A DNA stretch of 7,592 nt, taken from Candidatus Eiseniibacteriota bacterium (GTDB taxonomy: Bacteria > Joyebacterota > Joyebacteria > Joyebacterales > Joyebacteraceae). The notes beneath the pieces are model-generated. The model saw only the letters and a list, made by a program, of their open reading frames with translations, was not told the DNA's origin and made no database searches. The stretch lies in contig DAOWCM010000099.1 of NCBI GenBank assembly GCA_030639555.1, positions 1-7,592 of the forward strand, given 5' to 3'. Below, in pieces: positions 1 through 4,249 of the stretch. Within the stretch, counting starts at the first letter, position 1. Every line of letters starts with the position of its first letter. The position numbers were made by a program, and so were the translations under genes.

Positions 1-513
1 CGGACGGTTGTAGATGTGGTCGACGATGCCCTGATCGCCGTTGCCGTCAATGATGAACCAGGGGCCGTAGTCGCGCGTCCAGATGCTGTTCGTCGGAGCG
101 AAGATCCAGTCAACGTGGGACATATTGGCGCCGGCAGCGGAGAGCGAACTCGAAGCCGCCGACTGATCGCCCGCGTCCTCTACGATCACCCATAGCATCA
201 CGTCCTCGGTGTACTCGGCAAGCAGGTTGGTCGGGTTTCCCCACGGGTAGCGCACAATGACGCCGGTCATCGGCTCGAACTCGCCGGGGTTCCGCACGGG
301 CCCCGCGGCCGGATCCGTGGCGCGGTGGCCCTCGCCGATTCGGTCCAGCATCTCCAGCTCTTCCGCCGTCATCCCGATGGGCAGGTAGCTGTCGCCCTCG
401 AGCTCCTCGGCGAGCGAGCTCGCCTGCAGGCCGGCCGAAGGTATCAGTATGAGCAGCACTGCCGCGAGTGCCGCAGCCGTCACTGCTGTGCGCCCAAGTG
501 AGTGTTGCCTCAT
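1..513 (-). CDS. Secreted peptidyl-arginine deiminase / agmatine deiminase-family enzyme (C-terminus beyond window)
   Basis: Reading the minus strand gives an open frame that runs off the left edge; 171 residues are visible. Residues 1-31 form a signal peptide (basic start, hydrophobic core about 11-25), so the enzyme should act outside the cytoplasm. The family signature follows: PVRNPGEFEP at 72-81, GVIVRYP at 84-90, and APTNSIWTRDYGPWF at 139-153. The Asp of the TRDYG segment (D148) matches the conserved catalytic-site Asp of guanidine-modifying deiminases; the His, second Asp and Cys of the active site lie beyond the edge. The IVDHIYNRP stretch (163-171) resembles Porphyromonas gingivalis PPAD more than cytoplasmic agmatine deiminases. 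The family hydrolyses guanidino groups, giving citrulline plus ammonia for peptidyl-arginine. The start is the ATG at 511-513 because a GGAGG (minus strand, in 521-530) lies 9 bases before it and only 3 before the ATG at 517-519. Family assignment is firm; protein-arginine versus agmatine substrate is inferred. Confidence 0.88.
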   Translation of the reverse strand, partial: MRQHSLGRTAVTAAALAAVLLILIPSAGLQASSLAEELEGDSYLPIGMTAEELEMLDRIGEGHRATDPAAGPVRNPGEFEPMTGVIVRYPWGNPTNLLAEYTEDVMLWVIVEDAGDQSAASSSLSAAGANMSHVDWIFAPTNSIWTRDYGPWFIIDGNGDQGIVDHIYNRP

Positions 514-564
514 TGACATAGACCTCCGCCTGCCCGTTGCCCGGCTATCTCGACTAGCACCATC

Positions 565-573
565 ATTATAACA
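565..573 (-). promoter_or_regulatory. Extended -10 promoter of the deiminase gene
   Basis: On the minus strand the sequence TGTTATAAT is a perfect consensus -10 hexamer with the upstream TGn extension. No good -35 hexamer sits at 16-18 bases, which is typical where an extended -10 carries the promoter. It predicts transcription starting near position 558 and a leader of roughly 45 bases ending in the GGAGG ribosome-binding site. It implies that the deiminase gene is transcribed independently of the exporter gene upstream. Confidence 0.7.
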
Positions 574-627
574 TAGCAAGAGGTGCGAAGATAGAGGGAT
601 CTGCCGGGAGAACGTGGCAGGGGCGCC

Positions 628-688
628 CGCGGGCCTACGCGAGCAGGCTGCCGAGGTCTTCGCGGGCCTACGCGAGCAGACTGCCGAG
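628..688 (-). repeat. 33-base tandem duplication covering the exporter's stop codon
   Basis: Two copies of a 28-base core lie at 628-655 and 661-688 with one mismatch (27 of 28 identical), a period of exactly 33 bases. The right copy contains the last codons and TAG stop (668-670) of the LysE-family gene. The left copy repeats the same codons and a second in-frame TAG at 635-637, so the region just past the stop could encode AREDLGSLLA if the first stop were read through. The likely origin is a recent slippage duplication at the 3' end of the gene. Confidence 0.85.
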
Positions 689-1300
689 CGCCCCCGTGAG
701 GAAGCGGACGCCGAAGTAGAGGAGCATGAGGCCCGCGACCAGGCTGACGCCCTTGAGAAAACGGTCCCCGAGGAGCTTCGTCCCCTTGAACGCGGCGGAG
801 GAGAGGAAGTAGTACCAGATGAGATCAAGCGACCAGTGTACGACGGCGAACACCGCGAACTGCCACACGCCGTAGCCCCATGCCCCGAACACGAGCGTAG
901 CGCCCACGGTGGCCCACCAGACAATGAAGTAGGGGTTCCCGCCGGTCATCAGTACGCCCGCCATGAAAGGGGACGCCTCTCGCAGTCGCTCCGGGGCGGC
1001 CTCCTGAGCGCCGCTCCGTCTGAGCGAGAGCAGGAGCCCCGCGGCCATCCAGAGGAGCACTCCACCTCCGGCCAGGCCGACTGACGTGGCGAACACGTCG
1101 TGCTGGAAGAACGGCCCCAGCCCCAGCACGATCAGGATTATCAGCGGGAACTCGACGGCCCCGTGGCCGAGCGCGATCAGAGCGCCGGCGCGCGGTGATT
1201 TGGCGCCCTTTCCCACAACCACGACGGTCAGGGGCCCAGGCGCCATCACGCCGGAGAGCGAGATCAGAATAGCCTGTATCAGAAACGCCCCGAAACTCAT
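668..1300 (-). CDS. LysE/RhtB-family amino-acid exporter-like membrane protein
   Basis: This 210-residue inner-membrane protein has about six hydrophobic helices (near residues 4-24, 37-61, 70-93, 111-139, 145-167 and 181-203), the size and topology of the LysE superfamily. The first helix carries the family's proline-glycine motif, here MAPGPL at 19-24, and a central GGNPYFIVWW at 120-129 matches the conserved NP...W segment after the cytoplasmic loop. Characterised relatives export basic or neutral amino acids or homoserine; the substrate here cannot be read from sequence. The ATG at 1298-1300 is chosen because LysE proteins begin directly with the first helix. An alternative GTG at 1376-1378, overlapping the TGA of the upstream gene, would add 26 hydrophilic residues of no family resemblance. 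There is no Shine-Dalgarno, but a promoter ends 7 bases before the ATG, suggesting a leaderless message. The next gene on the same strand is the secreted deiminase. Confidence 0.85.
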   Translation of the reverse strand: MSFGAFLIQAILISLSGVMAPGPLTVVVVGKGAKSPRAGALIALGHGAVEFPLIILIVLGLGPFFQHDVFATSVGLAGGGVLLWMAAGLLLSLRRSGAQEAAPERLREASPFMAGVLMTGGNPYFIVWWATVGATLVFGAWGYGVWQFAVFAVVHWSLDLIWYYFLSSAAFKGTKLLGDRFLKGVSLVAGLMLLYFGVRFLTGALGSLLA

Positions 1301-1307
1301 GGGGGGT

Positions 1308-1337
1308 ATTCTAGCAGAGTATGGGGCATTGAGCCAA
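1308..1337 (-). promoter_or_regulatory. Promoter of the exporter gene, predicting a leaderless mRNA
   Basis: On the minus strand TTGGCT (1332-1337, 4 of 6 to consensus) is separated by 18 bases from TAGAAT (1308-1313, 5 of 6), which is preceded by a TGn extension (1314-1316). Only ACCCCCC lies between the -10 hexamer and the ATG at 1300, so transcription would begin at or within a few bases of the start codon. This agrees with the absence of a ribosome-binding site there. Confidence 0.55.
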
Positions 1338-1374
1338 AGGAAGCGCTCTGCCGGACCCCCCTGCGCGTCAGAGC

Positions 1375-3939
1375 TCACCGGCGGGAAAGATCTGATGGAG
1401 TGAGATCACCGCCCGCCATCGCCGCGATTACGCGGTCGGCGTAGGCAGCAGGCGCCGTGACTGGCACGGCGGTCAGGTCTGTTGGATCTGGTCCCTCTAT
1501 GAAGTACATATGATTGCCGTCGAAGACGCCGTAGCGTGCGCGCGTCACCGAGACGACAACCTCGTCGTTGCCGTCACCGTTGAAGTCGCCTGACGCCATG
1601 GCCTCGGCTGGACCGTCTCCACTGAAGTCGTGGTACAGCATGTCGAAGTTGCCCGCATCGTAGCTGCCCAGAGCGCCTGAGTCGTCCCCGTGTTTCAGGA
1701 GATCATAGTTCTCACTGCCGTAGTCGTAGAGAAGAACATAGCTCTGAAGCCCGCCACCAGGCCACAGAACCGTCATGGAGAGAACGAGCGACTCATCAAG
1801 ATCGCCGTCGAAATCAGCAGTGGTCATGGAGGGTACGAAGTAGTCCCTCATGTGAGGCCCGCCGGACCAATGTGCGAACACCGGACCGTAGTAGCTGTAC
1901 GAACAGCTTTCCCAATCGATGCTGTCGATGAAGTGTATCTTGTGCTCAACGAGGTCTGGCTGAACGCTCAGTGCGTACAGAAGCTCGTCCTTGCCGTTGC
2001 CATCGAAATCGCCCGCTGTCATCGCGGTGGTCACCGTATCAGACCCAGCGACTGCTGGTCCTGGCCACACCGAATTGGTCAACTCGATGTAGTCGCCAGG
2101 CTGCATCAAGTGGCCACCTGACTTCCAGCTGTCGTTGTACTTGACGATGCAGATGTGGGCGTCACCGTAGGCGGTGCCAGATCTCTCGCTGTAGGCAATG
2201 ACGAGATCATCGCGTCCATCGCCGTCGAAATCGCCGCTGGCGAGCGCCGTGATCTGATGCTGCGACGGATTGGCAATCCAACTCAGAGGGTACTCCCGCA
2301 TGTGGCTGGCTGACCCGCCCTGCTGGGTTGGGTTCTCCGACAGGTAGAGTTCGCTGACTCCGTAGGGCGGTTCTGAGCAGGCGACCACGAGTTCATCATC
2401 GCCGTCGCCGTCCAGATCTCCCATCGTTGCAGCAGCTACGCATGCCTCACCGTCGGGGTCGAAGTAGATCTGAGTCCCCGTGCCGAGCGATCCCTCCTGG
2501 AGAGCGGCGTAGTCGGCGAGTTCGAAGCGGTGCGCGATGTTGTAGCTGTGGTCAGTCGAGGAGCCACCGATGAACAGCTGATCCGACCCCTCTATCTCGT
2601 TCTCGACGGCCTCCGCCCAATCGAAGTCGGGGCCGAGCCAGTAGCCCTTCTGCGCCGACATGTTGTACGGTCCGCGTGGACTGCAGGGCGTCCACTGGTA
2701 GAACCAGATTCCATCCGGGTTGAGGTCAAGAACATGCCGGATGTAGCCGTGCAGGTCCTCGTGTCGAGGAAAATCCACGATTGGCGGGTCGTGTGCCGGA
2801 TGGTTGCGATAGTGAGCGGGGAGCACCGGCAGCAGCTTCCAGTCATCGGGCCCTGTTCCCTCCTCTCCATACCTGCTGTCGCCGTACAGCAGGAAGTCCT
2901 CACGCGCCTTGGTGAACCAGTATGCCCATCCTCTGTCCTTCAACACATCCAACGGCAGGTAGTAGTCGATATTGATGTTGTCAGCTTCCCACATCGTGTA
3001 GTACCAGCGGTCCTGGTAGGAGCCCTCTGCCGCGCCACGCACTGCCTGAGAGGGGAAGCGGACCGCATCCACCATGTCGCCGTAGCCCATCTCCTTGTCC
3101 GGGGGAGTGCCGTCGGGGTAGACACCACCGTTCGAGAAGATCTTGCCGTCGTAGTTGACCCACTGGTATGACCAAGCCGGGTCTCCGCCGGGGTGCGTCT
3201 CGAGATCGGCATACACAGTGGAGTACATCGGGTGGCGGCGGAAGTTGTTGTCTGGATCGTCCTCGATGTCCCGAATCGCGTCAACGAGCCTGTAGTACTC
3301 GGCCAGGTCGCGACCGCCCACGTTTGGCTCACTCGTGACATACCAGCCCGCGATGAAGTAGGGGTCCGGGGAGTCGTTCTTCTCCCATTCGCACAACGTC
3401 TCGATGTAGTATCTGAGACGATCCACTCCTGGCTCGAGGTGATGGTCTTTCCAGTTGTAGCGGGTCTCCATTCTGACGAACTGCTCGTCGTCGGCGCTGA
3501 CGACGAGCTTGTACACGGCCCCGAGCATCATCTTGAGATCAGCGTCTTCCCGGTCGCTGTACGCTGCTATCGGGGCAAGAACGGAGTCCCTTAGTGCGCG
3601 GCACCAGGCGGTCCATTCCTCCCATTCCGTCATAGGATTGTTGACATCATTGGTGTGCCATGTCGGGTGATCGAAGAAGGTGAGAATGTTGCAGGCCTCA
3701 TTGCCTCCGGGGTGCCCCCTGTAGATCGAGTCGATTCGGGCGATCTTGGTGCCGGTGAAGTCGTACTCCGCCGGGTGGTCGGGGACTCCGATTATCCTAT
3801 ACATTCCGACCGGAAACCGCTCGCCGTCCCCGCCCAGGTGAGGCGCCTCAGTCTGAGCAAGGCACGGTGCTGCGGCGACGAGTGCTGCGAGGCAAACCGC
3901 CAGGACGAGAGAACAGGTTGATCTCGCGCTGCGGCACAT
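1375..3939 (-). CDS. Secreted TIM-barrel-like putative glycosidase with C-terminal FG-GAP/VCBS repeats
   Basis: This is an 854-residue exported protein. Residues 1-29 are a signal peptide (hydrophobic 11-24, likely cut near CLAQ). Residues about 40-450 look like a glycosidase-type (beta/alpha) barrel: FPVGMYRIIG at 42-51, AGWYVTSEP at 197-205, WYYTMWEADN at 312-321 and DGIWFYQW at 409-416. E204 and E318 sit where barrel glycosidases place acid/base and nucleophile, but I do not recognise the exact family, so the substrate is unknown. The C-terminal half holds calcium-binding FG-GAP loops starting at D508, D570, D644, D709 (degenerate, DFDGDLDES) and D785, spaced 60-76 residues as in integrin-like propellers. 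A sixth unit begins at D845 but diverges after GGD and the protein stops 10 residues later, with no sorting tail. The ATG is chosen because AAGGAG (3946-3951) lies 6 bases upstream; the in-frame GTG at 3955-3957 has no ribosome-binding site. Domain layout is solid; enzymatic role is inferred. Confidence 0.8.
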   Translation of the reverse strand: MCRSARSTCSLVLAVCLAALVAAAPCLAQTEAPHLGGDGERFPVGMYRIIGVPDHPAEYDFTGTKIARIDSIYRGHPGGNEACNILTFFDHPTWHTNDVNNPMTEWEEWTAWCRALRDSVLAPIAAYSDREDADLKMMLGAVYKLVVSADDEQFVRMETRYNWKDHHLEPGVDRLRYYIETLCEWEKNDSPDPYFIAGWYVTSEPNVGGRDLAEYYRLVDAIRDIEDDPDNNFRRHPMYSTVYADLETHPGGDPAWSYQWVNYDGKIFSNGGVYPDGTPPDKEMGYGDMVDAVRFPSQAVRGAAEGSYQDRWYYTMWEADNINIDYYLPLDVLKDRGWAYWFTKAREDFLLYGDSRYGEEGTGPDDWKLLPVLPAHYRNHPAHDPPIVDFPRHEDLHGYIRHVLDLNPDGIWFYQWTPCSPRGPYNMSAQKGYWLGPDFDWAEAVENEIEGSDQLFIGGSSTDHSYNIAHRFELADYAALQEGSLGTGTQIYFDPDGEACVAAATMGDLDGDGDDELVVACSEPPYGVSELYLSENPTQQGGSASHMREYPLSWIANPSQHQITALASGDFDGDGRDDLVIAYSERSGTAYGDAHICIVKYNDSWKSGGHLMQPGDYIELTNSVWPGPAVAGSDTVTTAMTAGDFDGNGKDELLYALSVQPDLVEHKIHFIDSIDWESCSYSYYGPVFAHWSGGPHMRDYFVPSMTTADFDGDLDESLVLSMTVLWPGGGLQSYVLLYDYGSENYDLLKHGDDSGALGSYDAGNFDMLYHDFSGDGPAEAMASGDFNGDGNDEVVVSVTRARYGVFDGNHMYFIEGPDPTDLTAVPVTAPAAYADRVIAAMAGGDLTPSDLSRR
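1380..1417 (-). other. Hairpin over the 3' end of the FG-GAP gene
   Basis: An inverted repeat pairs 1380-1385 with 1412-1417 (GGCGGG/CCCGCC) and, inside a small asymmetric internal loop, 1389-1393 with 1403-1407 (GATCT/AGATC), leaving a 9-base loop. The 11 paired bases cover the last codons before the stop at 1375-1377. No T-run follows, so it is not a standard intrinsic terminator; it could stabilise the 3' end of the message. Confidence 0.4.
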
Positions 3940-3956
3940 GGCAATCTCCTTCGGCA

Positions 3957-4008
3957 CACAGGGGCGACTGCGCCTGTGATTGACAGATGGTCCTGGTGCA
4001 GCACCATC
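3957..4008 (-). promoter_or_regulatory. Two hairpins in the leader of the hydrolase gene
   Basis: The first hairpin pairs CACA and GGCG (3957-3960, 3963-3966) with CGCC and TGTG (3971-3978), leaving a 2-base bulge and a 4-base loop. It ends 5 bases before the ribosome-binding site on the minus strand. The second pairs GATGGT (3986-3991) with ACCATC (4003-4008) over an 11-base loop. Their closeness to the ribosome-binding site would suit translational control or transcript protection, but neither matches a riboswitch I know. Confidence 0.35.
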
Positions 4009-4150
4009 ACAAGAGCGTGAGACTCAGAGGGGCGACGCAGCAACGCTGAGCCTCCAGTAGTGTGCGTGCAATATCAATAGCGAAACATAAGCGCCCACGC
4101 TGGTCTGCCTGGGTTCGGGCGCGATCGTCACCGCCCTCTGAGACTACGGC

Positions 4151-4179
4151 TTGCCACAGCGATAAAACTATGCTATAAT
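4151..4179 (+). promoter_or_regulatory. Strong sigma70-type promoter of the EEP nuclease gene
   Basis: TTGCCA at 4151-4156 (5 of 6) is followed after exactly 17 bases by a perfect TATAAT at 4174-4179, with a TGC extension at 4171-4173. This is the best promoter in the window. Transcription should begin near 4186 and give a leader of about 64 bases. The ATG at 4178 lies in the -10 box, upstream of the predicted transcript, so it cannot be the start codon of the gene. Confidence 0.85.
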
Positions 4180-4235
4180 GCAAAATCGAGAGATGTCGCT
4201 GACTGTGCTGGCTCCCCCCGGTTGCAGGACTGACA

Positions 4236-4243
4236 GAGGAGGA
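4236..4243 (+). promoter_or_regulatory. Ribosome-binding site that fixes a TTG start
   Basis: GAGGAGGA contains the full AGGAGG core (4237-4242), which ends 7 bases before the TTG at 4250-4252. No other in-frame ATG, GTG or TTG nearby has a comparable site, so it decides the start of the nuclease gene. Confidence 0.8.
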
Positions 4244-4249
4244 ACCCCT

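Larger units (their letters stand above)
3940..4249. other. Divergent intergenic region (310 bases)
   Basis: This region separates the start codons of the minus-strand hydrolase gene and the plus-strand nuclease gene. It holds the hydrolase ribosome-binding site (3946-3951), two small hairpins in its leader (3957-3978 and 3986-4008), an AT-richer patch around 4068-4093, an imperfect 11-base inverted repeat (4023-4034 with 4132-4142), and the nuclease promoter and ribosome-binding site (4151-4179 and 4236-4243). I see no convincing minus-strand promoter, no tRNA and no small reading frame with a ribosome-binding site. Confidence 0.6.

Noticed and set aside
556..565. A 10-base word AGCACCATCA shared with 4000-4009, both in leaders of minus-strand genes
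   Set aside because: Many 10-base coincidences are expected in a window of this size, and nothing around the two copies matches further.
601..620. Intrinsic terminator after the exporter gene (CTGCC/GGCAG stem)
   Set aside because: Only a 5-base stem with a 10-base loop and no T-run on either side.
3955..3957. GTG at 3955-3957 as start of the hydrolase gene
   Set aside because: The AAGGAG site would lie downstream of it, inside the coding region, and is ideally placed for the ATG at 3937-3939.
4105..4135. tRNA-like GGGTTCGGGC segment
   Set aside because: There is no acceptor stem, anticodon arm or CCA-end context; it forms only a 5-base hairpin.
4178..4249. ATG at 4178 as the start of the nuclease gene
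   Set aside because: It lies inside the -10 hexamer of the promoter and would precede the transcript; the TTG at 4250 has the ribosome-binding site and directly begins a signal peptide.
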